In this document: positions 10,530 to 21,000 of the stretch, piece by piece
Numbering within the stretch: position 1 is the first letter of the stretch
Layout: every line of letters starts with the position of its first letter
DNA from: Cladopsammia gracilis
Lineage: Eukaryota > Cnidaria > Anthozoa > Scleractinia > Dendrophylliidae
Direction of reading: 5' to 3'
NCBI GenBank assembly: GCA_022457155.1
Contig: JAJGOT010001046.1
Coordinates: 1 to 64,000, forward strand
Length of the DNA stretch: 64,000 bases
Position numbers and translations under genes: made by a program
The notes under the pieces: model-generated
Database searches by the model: none
What the model was told of the DNA's origin: nothing
What the model saw: the letters and a program-made list of their open reading frames with translations, nothing else

Positions 10530-11850
10530 TTATTCTGCCTCTTCTTCGAAATGTTAACAAGCGTATATTACAGCGTAAAGCAATTCCTTTAAGTAGGCGG
10601 AGCATTGAGCGAGAAGAGAAACTGCATAAGCGCGCTCGAGAAACAAGGAGGTATTGAATTGAATGGCGCTATTTTGGAATTGGAAACTCCGTCATGTAAC
10701 AGAATACAAATATTGGATCGGCCAAGTTTTCCATTCGCTATAATTCAATCACGGGAAAAACAAGCGATCGACATGAGGAAAATATGTTACTTCTATAAGT
10801 GAAGTACATGCGCCTTTCATTAAACGCGAGAGCAATAAAGTCTGAAATACTTCTTATTTAAGCGCTGTTCAGTTCAATAATATTGAAGGTTGAGAAATTA
10901 CAAACCCTTCGGCGATGAACCGTTATTCATATATCGTTCAAATTCAAAATTTCCCCACTTCGAAGGTCTCGTTCAAAGCGAAAAAAGAACCATACCGGTT
11001 TTTATACTTATGGTGCGATACGATTCTTAAAACTTCATATCGTGAATCTTCGGAATATTCATCATTGGGCACATAAAAAAATATGCGATGGCGAGTCGGA
11101 GGTAAAATTGTATTTTTTGTCAGCCTGAAAAGTGCGATGCTAAAATGTGATTGTTTGAATTTTGAGTGAATGCGAAGCTGACAATCTCACATCAGATGGA
11201 GTGCTTAAAACTTCCCAAATCAATATTTTAGGGCAGATGTTTCCAAGCTTTTATCTCCCCTGCACACGAGAGATGTTTTGGTACCAACAAATATCCCCTA
11301 AATTTTGCGCGTCGGAGCTTGGGAGTCACCGGCGACGAAAATATATTTTGCCGATTTTTTCAAAATAAAAGCGCTTTTTTCTTCAAACATATCACGATTT
11401 TAAACTTATACTGTGAGAAGACAGTGTGTTTTGTTTAAATAACTCCACTCCTTAATAGGTGCACACATCAATGAGATTCAGCTAACTTCAGTTGCTACGA
11501 AATAGTAAAAAGGAACTCAATAAAAAGTAACTTGCCACAAAAAATCTGGAAGTCCCTCTCCTTCTGTTCAGCAAGATAAGTCTCGGTGAAGATAGATCTA
11601 GATGTCTAAGGTCTGACCTGTCAGGTTCTAATTTTGTCAGTTAGGTATATGCTTTAGGAAGTGAACATTTATCCAAAAAAAAAATGTTCAATTTCAGCTT
11701 GTTATGACTCGCTGGGTACCTGACGAGTTATGTTTTGCCTTTCAGTTTTTTCCTTTTTTAGTGTTACATTAGCACATGCAAATTTATGCACGCATATTTT
11801 AGTTTCACTGGTCTGATTGGTTGACACGCGACCTGGTGATCTCGCTCTTG
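10530..11850. other. Intergenic stretch, no gene recognised
   Basis: Sequence upstream of paralogue B's start. A short segment near 10705-10735 (AATATTGGATCGGCCAAG) matches the flank of paralogue A near 3797, showing that the duplicated unit includes some 5' flank, split here by about 170 bp. No other feature is supported. Confidence 0.45.
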
Positions 11851-12057
11851 ATTTCAAGATGTTGGCAAAATCGCTCCTTATGTTGACATGAGAAGCAGAA
11901 GGAAGAATTACGGGTTTACCTCGGTGTAAGAACCTGTGACTTTTTCCTTTGTTTTTTACCTTTGTAGTATTGCATTCCCAGTTGACTCTATTGTTTTATG
12001 TCTTTTGTTTTCTTTGTTTTACGTCACTCGTGAATTTCACAGGTTCTTACACCGAGT

Positions 12058-12246
12058 ATGAGCCAGAATTACAGCATACAAGTTTTCAAGACAATGCAAG
12101 GCGTTCACGGATGGATAGGACCGTTTGATATTGGGTCCGCCGCTTATTGCTGTGGGATTTTTGCTCCAGCAAGTTTCGTGTGTTATATAACTTGCCATTT
12201 GCTTAGCGATCGAGGTTTCAAATGCTTCAAAAGTGTCGGCTCCTGA
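12058..12246 (+). CDS. Uncertain 62-codon frame, copy 2
   Basis: Same length and frame as the candidate at 205-393, with about five amino-acid differences and about seven silent changes. Start and stop are conserved. No family is recognised. The coding status rests only on the excess of silent changes between two copies, which is weak evidence. Confidence 0.25.
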   Translation: MSQNYSIQVFKTMQGVHGWIGPFDIGSAAYCCGIFAPASFVCYITCHLLSDRGFKCFKSVGS

Positions 12247-13869
12247 ATGTAGTAAATGTAGTGTACTTATTAGACATAATTTTATGTTTCTCCGTTAAAG
12301 CACTCAAAACACTCGGGAATCAATACTGCATTGGGTTAAAGACGCCACGAGTTCAAGCTGTCTACAGTTTGTTTTAAGTTGCTCAGAAACAGCGCATGCC
12401 TAGTTTTGACACTTGCAGTGAGAAGCCGAGCGAATCTCTTTTATCTTTAAATTTATATTTCGTTGAGGGAACTGATCCAGTAAAAATGTTATATGAAGGA
12501 AGCATAATCTTATGACAGATTATTGGTAAAATTGCGCCCAAAATATGCGACACTGAGCAACAGACGACGCCGGAGCTTGCTATAAAGTAGAGTCTAGTTT
12601 CTCTTTCTTAGCTTTCTTCTAAACTTACTCTGATTTGCAATGCTCTTTTTATATGTTGCTACATCTTTAATTGAGTATACATAATTTAAAACTACTTGAT
12701 TGATTACAACATATGGTACGCTTGATTAACATATGATTATAGCAAGTGTTAAATGTTCCTTGCCAAACTTTTCTTATATAAAAAGAGTTACTAAATGATA
12801 AATGAACGTAATCAGTCTTAGTTAAAACTATTAGTTACATTTTGGTGAAGCAATGTTTAAGTTATCGTACGTTTTTATAACCAAAATCACAGTTGATAGT
12901 TTGGTTTGTAGAAAACAAAAGGCAGCGCCCTTTGTTCGGTTTGACAGTTAATTGTGCAAAGTGGGCATGAGATAAGATAGCTATAGGAAAACTAAAGTTT
13001 CTTATGCTGAATTAATGAAGCCTCCAAAAGCACTTTTTAAAAGCCATTTCTTTAGGAAAAAAAAAAGAACTAATGAAATAAATATGAACAAGAAGCTGTA
13101 CACAGCTTGAACTCGTGGCGCCTTTAACTCATTGCAGCATTGATTCCCGAGTGAATTGAGTGCTTTTACGGAGAAACATAAGCTTGAAATTATGTCTAAT
13201 CAAAGGCTCCTAAGAGCCAACCCGAGAAGAAGAAATGCTAACGCGTAACGCGTAACGCAATATTGCCGTAAGCTTACGTTTTCACACTGGCACGGTTCGA
13301 TATATATTTATATATATATATATTTCAAATTAAACGTAAGGATTTTTGACGAACGAAAAAAAAGTACATCACTTTCATAATGTCCAGTTTGAAAAAAGAA
13401 AAAAAGGGTCCAAGAACACATACTACCTAAAAACTTAATTTCATTATTTTAAGCTAGATACGCATCAGGACGCGTGTTTAGGTTGCAAAATCTTTTCAGA
13501 TCGATTTTAATGTTGCACTAAAAACTCCAAATGCGAAACATCTGTAAGCTTATTGTTGTCTATATTCGTTTACATCAAATTAATTATTGTTATCGTTGGA
13601 TTCACGTTGAATTCCTGTTACGAAACGTGTTCGTAACAAAGCATTTGCTCACTAAGTTTACAGCTGATGGAAGGAGCGAGTGAGTAAGTGAGTGAGTGAG
13701 AGAGTGAATTTTATTTAAACACCGTTGCCGATAACCCGTTCATCATGCTTTCACGTATACACGGGTTTAAAAGTAAGACTACACTGCATTCACTAGATTC
13801 AGTAGCTGGGTATATACTTCATGGTGGTTTTAATTTATGCACGTCAAAGAATCCGGCACTTACTTGGGG

Positions 13870-13969
13870 CTAAAAACTCATTTTAAAATGGTTAGCTTTT
13901 ATTTACTGTTATGGATATCACTACCCATAACAGTAAATAAAAGCTAACCATTTTAAAATGAGTTTTTAG
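13870..13969. repeat. Perfect 45-bp-arm palindrome
   Basis: Arms 13870-13914 and 13925-13969 are exact complements by eye, with a 10-bp spacer. It would form a very stable hairpin. A duplicated GGATCCCTATAT motif follows immediately. Confidence 0.9.
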
Positions 13970-14342
13970 GATCCCTATATGATAGGATCCCTATATGGTG
14001 TGTTACAATGAAGTATATACCAGTAGCTGACACTTAAGCTCGACCCGGAGCTCGATCGCTAAGCAAATGGCAAGTTTAATATATAAAACACAGAACTTGC
14101 CAAAGCAAAAATCCCACAGGAATAAGCGGCGAACACAATATCAAACGGTCCTATCCATCCATGAACGCCTTGAATTGTCTTGAAAATGTGCAATTGTACG
14201 CTGTAGTTCTTTATCTTGCTTCTCGAGTCAACACACGGAGAGATTTTACGGTATGTATTTCATGGCCGAAAGCCATATAGTCGTCGACATAGACTTAAAT
14301 ATGCGTGCATAAATTTGCATGTACTGATGTGACACGAAAAAA

Positions 14343-15160
14343 AACAAGAGGCTCCTAGCAGCCTATACTCATGCGCATGCGTAAGTTAGTTTCATGATAT
14401 ATTTTAAACATGATAAGAAGATGTCCGACATGGCGAAGAGTACTCCTTTCATTCACTCATCGTTCCTGCAAACCACGTTGTTTACTATTGATTGTTTTGG
14501 AAATGAAGGTTGTACCACAATGAAGGGAATGATTCTTCTAAGTCTTATATGTACCAAACATGAACATTGCTAATGTAAGTAGGATTGTAGGAGACGCTGT
14601 CGTGACACTTGAGTAACGCTCTTTTACCGGAAGTGAGAGTAGCCGGAAGTCACTAAACAGGAGGTGTAGTTGCAAAGCTATGAACCGGAAGTGTACAATT
14701 TAAAATATGCTTGCATACATTTGCATGCAAAATCGTGACACAAAAAATAAAAATAACAAGAGGCTCCTAGCAGCCTATACTCATGCGCATGCGTAAGTTA
14801 GTTTTATGATATATTTTAAACATGATAAGAAGATGTCCGACATGGCGAAGAGTACTCCTTTCATTCAGTCATCGCTCCTGCAAACCACGTTGTTTACTAT
14901 TGATTGTTTTGGAAATGAAGGGCTGTACCACAATGAAGGGAATGATTCTTCTAAGTCTTATATATACCAAACATGAACATTGCTAATGTAAGTAGGGTTG
15001 TAGGAGAGGCTGTCGTGACACTTGAGTAACGCTCTTTTACCGGAAGTGAGAGTAGCCGGAAGTCTCTAAACAGGAAGTGTAGTGGCAAAGCTATGAACCG
15101 GAAGTGTACAATTTAAAATATGCGTGCATAAATTTGCCTGCAAAATCGTGACACAAAAAA
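14343..15160. repeat. Tandem pair of ~413-bp units
   Basis: Two consecutive copies, each beginning AACAAGAGGCTCCTAGCAGC and ending in an A-rich ACACAAAAAATAAAA tail. They differ by a handful of bases. The second tail runs into an AAT microsatellite. The A-rich 3' ends suggest a retroposed RNA, but no Pol III box is clear. Confidence 0.75.
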
Positions 15161-15175
15161 TAAAAAAAAAAAAAA

Positions 15176-15228
<53 letters not shown>

Positions 15229-15235
15229 TAATAAC
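15161..15235. repeat. A-rich tail and (AAT)n microsatellite
   Basis: A run of A followed by about 17 AAT repeats, directly after the second 413-bp unit. Confidence 0.9.
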
Positions 15236-16401
15236 AAGAAAAACGGAGCCGAAACCTTACCTCATGCCGCTACGCGCATGAATAATAAAAGTCAAAGCCG
15301 GATTTACAACTCGTGGGCTTCGCCACGAGTAATAACTGCATCGCGCTCACACTCCACACTCATCATTCATATATATAAAAAAATAACTGGTGTCAATTTT
15401 GGAGACGAGCTGTCCCCTTTCAATCTCATCACATCTTATAATTAGGTTCAGTAGAAATATCTAGAAGTTTCTAAAATTTTGAAGGAACACATGTAAAATA
15501 TATTTCATGTTTTGAAGTTTAAACTCGATAAAAAGGTACAACTCTTTGCTAACATAAATCATAATCAAGTTTCTATGAAACTCACATTATTTTTGTTAAC
15601 ATATAGTTTTGTATTTGAACGTTGCGTGTTATTCTATATAGTTTCTGCAATTATCTTATAGTAGATCACTTTGGGGTGAATGCTTTTAACTTTACTCAAG
15701 AAAAAGGGGGGTTTGTCACTTAGCAAATAAAAAATACTACTACTACTACTTCACTACCAAATATTCATTATTTTAAGCTAATTAATTAGTGTGACATTTC
15801 CATACGGCTTCAATGAAACAGTAAACCTTTACTTATGTACTTGTTTAAAAATACATTTAGATGGCGCCAAAAAGGGCTTTCCATAAGGTCTTAATGAAAA
15901 AAAGGCTTCTAATCTCAATTGCTTAATTTTCATTATGCGGGCTTTTAAAGTTGGCTGTAGCTTCATCACGATCAGATAATGAGTAAATTTATGTCATAGT
16001 ATATCTGTTAATGTGAAAATGGCCTCACTGTTAAATGGAGGTAGCGTTTTTTAATTTTTTCCGCAATGTAAATTCTGGTCAATCGATCTTTCATTTCTAA
16101 AGAAATATGCTGGTCAGGACTATTTTTAAAAGGTGCCTTACAATAGTTCGCAGTATTTGCCATCTCTTATACTTTGTAGGATGAATACTACAATTCTTTA
16201 TCAGTTGATGCTACAATAAATGGTATCAAGCAAATGCCCATTGTCTGATCTATTGATATATGAAAGTGAAAGGAGGCTCGACTCAGTGTTTTTATTTCGG
16301 GCTTGGGTGTGTATGTTTTAAAATCAAAATTTCGCAAAGAAGACAGGCTTCGATTGCTTTTATACTTCACCAAGTTTATGAAATGTGATCAAAGTTTAAT
16401 G

Positions 16402-16978
16402 TGTAAGAAGAAGATATTTAAACACACGGAAAATCACCAGTTAAGCTAAAAAAAAAAAAAGAAAAATGCTTTACAAGTTTTACAAGATTGCTGTGAGGAA
16501 ATCCGATAAGTCAGATACCTGATTGATGTTTCGTTTAAACTGTCCAATAGAGCTAGCTTCCTTTAATTCTTGGGGCAAATTGTTCCATAAACAGGCCCCG
16601 CTATAACAAAAACTTCGTTTCAGATAATTCGTACGCTACTTGGGCTGAGCAAGTTTGCCCTCTAGATTTCTCAAATTATATTCCGCGTGGCTTTGAGTAA
16701 AAAGACGTTGTAAGTATTTCGGGGCAAGTTTATGCATTGTCTTGTACATAACCGGAGCTTTCTGTTTTTTTTTACAACGAACGACAGCTTCTCCGACTTG
16801 AGCTTATTCAGAAGGAGGCTCGAGCTCGTGTCAAACGGCGATTTTGTAATCACTTTGGCTACACGATTTTGTATTTTTTGCAGCTTGTCACTTAACTGCT
16901 TACTCAAACAGTCCCCGATAAAACTACAGTAATCAAAGTGTGGTAATATTAAGGCGTTATAGATTTGTATCGCAGTAT
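16402..16978 (-). mobile_element. 5'-truncated non-LTR retrotransposon fragment
   Basis: Copy 1 of the duplication reads straight through this point (near 2752), so the fragment is an insertion. The minus-strand frame at 16671-16907 contains KLQKIQNRVAKVI, a motif found near the end of the reverse-transcriptase region of Jockey/CR1-type LINEs; a related KLQNRAARVI occurs at 35801-36487. The reading frame is decayed and incomplete. Confidence 0.65.
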
Positions 16979-17042
16979 TTGTCGCTGGTTTCCAAGCGAC
17001 AGAGGTTGCTATAGCAACGCCAGCTTATTATCCTTTGTTTTT

Positions 17043-18090
17043 AAGGTGGCTCCAAGTAGTTTTTTTTTTTTTTTGGGGGGGGGGGTCACACTTCTCTTTT
17101 TGAATGCGCTTACACATAATCTTACTTTAGCTCTACGAATCTGAATTTGATACCAGATGGTAGGCTTGGATGAAAGTTTTGGATGATGCTCTTTTTATGC
17201 TAATCAGCGTTTCCATAGCAACGGTAAACAAACATGGCGAAAAACAGTTTTTCCTAAATATCTTTCAATTTTGGGGCTACCCGCGACAAGCGAATAAATG
17301 CGCTAAAATCTACACAGTGTAGCACACTAAATGGCGAAATTTTAAACACATTAAACTGTTCGATTTTGAATAAATCGCTGAAACATTTTTAACGTGTTTT
17401 TCCATGTTTGAAGTATAGGCAGTCAAAACATTCCATATCTCTCACGAATTATTACTAAATTACCACAGAAAGTTTCCTCAGACTTAATTATTACTCCGTG
17501 CAAATAGCTTTGACTAACTCCTCGGCAATAAAGAGATCGACCTTTTTATTCAAATGCAGTTTCTTGCGTTCGTACCGATGAATATTCAATCGTTAGGAAA
17601 AAGGTCAAATCCTAGCTTCATCTAAAAATTCGTTAAATAAAAGTAACGATGCTTTGCAGTGATATGGAATTCTCTTTAAATAAATATAAACTAATTATAT
17701 AAATATAAATTATTATATCGGATATTTGAGTGACCTACCTGCTAATTTTCTACTCAGCGATTTTGTTCAAAGAGAATTCCGTACCACTGCAAAGCATCGT
17801 TATTTTTATTTAGCGAATTTTTATTTAGCGTTCATTGATGTAAGGCGAAAAACCAACACAGTACACAATGATAAGTTCTTTGTTGATGATTTTATTTCTT
17901 TACACAGCTGCGTTTAAAAAAATGGCACAGACGACCACAGTCCCAAAAGGAAGGAGCTCAAATTCAAGCCGATATAAGGTAACCTTTATCTTAAGGTAAA
18001 CCTTATTCTGGATTAGCGTGTCCTGACTCAAACAACTGTAGGTAGCAGACGGCATGAATAACTAATCAACTCAGAAATTTCAAGGATTTG
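17043..18090. other. Intergenic stretch between the duplication and the GPAM 3' end
   Basis: Contains a T16-G11 tract near 17058-17087 and an inverted-repeat MITE at 17625-17822 (arms of about 48 bp including AACGATGCTTTGCAGT). The GPAM 3' UTR and polyadenylation site should lie in 17900-18096, but no unambiguous poly(A) signal was fixed. No other gene seen. Confidence 0.5.
17625..17822. mobile_element. Inverted-repeat MITE
   Basis: Left and right arms of about 48 bp are complementary with few mismatches (CTAAATAAAA..AACGATGCTTTGCAGTG..GGAATTCTCTTT). No transposase frame. Confidence 0.7.
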
Positions 18091-18096
18091 TCTTTG

Positions 18097-21000
18097 TTAC
18101 ATTTTAAACTGGCTGATCTTCTCAATCACGTCAAACAAATCATCTTCATTCATGTAAGGGTCACAGAGTGTCACTCCATTCTCAGCATCCACTTGGATTA
18201 CTCTCCATTCTTTGAAAATACGTATCGCGTTCCGAAACGGTTCCAAGGAACAGCTCTCAGCTGAAAAGCCACAGAGAAAATACCGTCAAAGTAATAACGA
18301 AAATAGTTTCTTTTATTTAGAGCGGTTTTTAATTGAGTATCGAAAGTAATTTCACAATTTCACAATGTATCTACAATAATTATCCTACACGTGAACTTAT
18401 GATAGAGCAGTTTTCAATTGAGTGTGAAAAGTAATTACACAATTGCTTTGTTTTTTTCATTGCTACGCTTTGTGATTGGCTAAAAAATCTCGCGTCACTT
18501 TCGCGACCAATCAGAAGTAAAACCGAAACCAATCGTGACTTGCTCGCACGCGTTTTCCTGCGCTTGGCGCCGCCGACATGTATTTGCTTCGAGCTCTGAT
18601 TGGTTCATTGGATTGTTTACGACTGCTGTGATTGGTCAGAGTAAACCAAATTTTCGTGATTTAGTCCCCCACCGCTGCAGCACCAGTTTCTTTAGAAACT
18701 GGCCCCTTTAAACAGAAATCTTAGTAAACCTTTAATCTCGGGTTGGCGTTAATCGACACAGTGTAATACAGTTGAGATAATGACTTACGAAAGAACGTCA
18801 CTTCCTCCTGAACCCGTTCCTTTGCGCAGGCGTGAAGAGCAGTCAAAAACTCAGTACCTAAACAACAACAAGCGGATATTACAATACCATCCTAGAAACT
18901 TCAGGGAGACTGCGCACCAGCGTTCAGCACTAGGCTTTCTGGGATCGTTTGGGTAACCAGCGTCAGGGTTAAGCCTAAAGAATACCATTCAGAAGGACGT
19001 CGGACAATTTATTGAAACTTATATAACGGAGTAACTGGTTAGCTTTCAGTTGATGTTATGGGTAGCAGTTTATATAGTTAAATTTAGGCCTTAACAACCC
19101 GAGAAGCTAGGTGGTACAGTGGTACAGTGGTACGGTAGGCTATCTAAGCCTAAGCCTAGCTGAGATCACAGGTTCAATCCTGAGTGGGGGATTTTAGATT
19201 TTCTTTTTTACACTTAAAAATTTATTGAAAATAAAATTCTAAGTGTCGACATTACTTTATATAAGTCTTAATAAGGTGTCCGACGTCCCTCTAAACGGTA
19301 TTCTTTAGGCACAACCCAGCGTCAGTTCGCGTCAGTTGCGATAGGTTAATGGTTTCCAATGGCAACCATAGCTCATATTGATTAACCAAACGATCCCAGA
19401 AATCTTAATGCTAAGAGCTGGTGCTTAGTCTCTTTACAGTTTCTGAATTGACGAATTGTTTAACAGAAAAGCAGTACTTAAGGTTACAGTGTACCTTCAG
19501 ATCGAAAATTTATCGAAATTTTTTTTTGGCGTCAAAATAAAGTTTACAGAATGAACTTACTTCGAAAAAAAAATTATCGAAAAATAGTGAAAATTGACGG
19601 AGAAATGACAGTATAACTTTTGTGGGCGGAGTTTGTTTATAAGGCGATATGTTTTTTTAAGCGCTGTTTTCTCAAAGTTAATTTTTCGCTTGTTGGGGAC
19701 ACTTTAAAGAGCTACAAATCAAAGGGAATTTGTTCGATTTTCCTCAAATTTGGACAGAACCTAGGCTAACATATAATCAACAAAAACGTGTCGGCGAATT
19801 TCTTATTTCCGAAAACTTTTTCGTCAAGAGCTATTTACGTGCGATCATTCCAATTTTTTTTCTCCCTTTTTCGAAAATATTCTGTAACTTTTCACTGCAA
19901 TTGAATATGGGAAATCGCCGACACGTTTCTTTAGCGCTTCGTGTCCGGAAACCCGAGAACAAATCAAATAAGCAAAATACAATAATCGCTTTGAGTTATA
20001 GCGTTTTAAAGCTGATTCGGACGTTCGAATTTAAACGTCGTAAAAAATTTGACAATTCACTTTATTACCAAATGGTTTCCATATTTAGATAGCCAGTTCT
20101 ATAAGCTTTAATTTGATATCTGGGTTTAGGTATGTTAAGTGTAATCTTAAGACACTAGAACTGTTATACTGGAGACACCCCCGAAGGTACACTGTAACCT
20201 TAAATAAATAGACCGTCATATTGTTTTACCTTCTGTAGACAACATCTGTTTTTGAGTGTTTTACCTGAGAATGCCTGGTTTCTGAGCCACAGCAAGCCGC
20301 AGGCTGACACCCAATAGGACTCAACCAGGGGAGCAACCACAGACTTCAAGTACTGCAGTTCCTTGAGTTGCTCTTCTGAAGTCGTAAGCTGGTAGAATCA
20401 AGAAACGAGAGTTAAATTTAGTGCGCATAAACGAATTGGAAGCACTACTTGAAAATGCTACAAGTCCGATGAACGAATTCCATTCTCCTCGCCTCCCGTC
20501 CAGTTGATAATGTAGTGCACTCACCTTGTATTCAATCTCTGAGACATCAACCGCGCCCATGTCCTCGTCATCTTCATCGTCCCATCCCCACTGACCGCCT
20601 TTGGAGCCTGGGTTGCTCTGCTGTCGATAAAACAAAGAGAGAATTGGCTTTAACCGCAGACCTTCCTTTTCGTCGGCCGCCTTTTTCTAGCGGATATTTT
20701 TCTTCCTTGCTCGATGAAAAATTAATCGTGACTGGCTTACTCGCGTTTTCACGCGCTTAGCACTGTTTGCAGATTTTCATCGCTTACGCATGTTGTTTCG
20801 AGTTCTCATTGGTTATTTGTATTTTTTTACGATTCCTTTTGGTTTTAACGAGCGGATCCGCACAGATAGTTCGCAGTTGATTCAAGTAAGCTAAAATATT
20901 GTGTCCAAGAGAATACATTAGAAAGAGACTTTGGGCTTAGGATATACTTTTTTGTCTTACATAAACTACTACCACTCCCGAAGTCATCCCTACAGTTCTA

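Larger units (their letters stand above)
13079..15328. mobile_element. Composite ~2.25 kb insertion in duplication copy 2
   Basis: Absent from copy 1 at the matching point. It contains inverted partial copies of the surrounding duplication (13090-13205 resembles the complement of about 12280-12370; 14040-14215 the complement of about 12060-12230). It also holds a (TA)n stretch near 13300, a 45-bp perfect palindrome, a tandem pair of 413-bp units, and a long AAT microsatellite. It ends with an ACTCGTGG..CCACGAGT inverted motif. No protein-coding domain is visible. It could be a rearranged block rather than one mobile element. Confidence 0.5.
11853..17042. repeat. Segmental duplication, copy 2, with nested insertions
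   Basis: Direct copy of 1-2805. Relative to copy 1 it has gained about 2.25 kb at 13079-15328 and a LINE fragment at 16402-16978, and it lacks the two MITEs of copy 1. The empty site for each insertion is visible in the other copy. Confidence 0.85.

Noticed and set aside
19730..20092. 120-codon frame inside the TTAA element
   Set aside because: No transposase or other motif; the element is short and probably non-autonomous.
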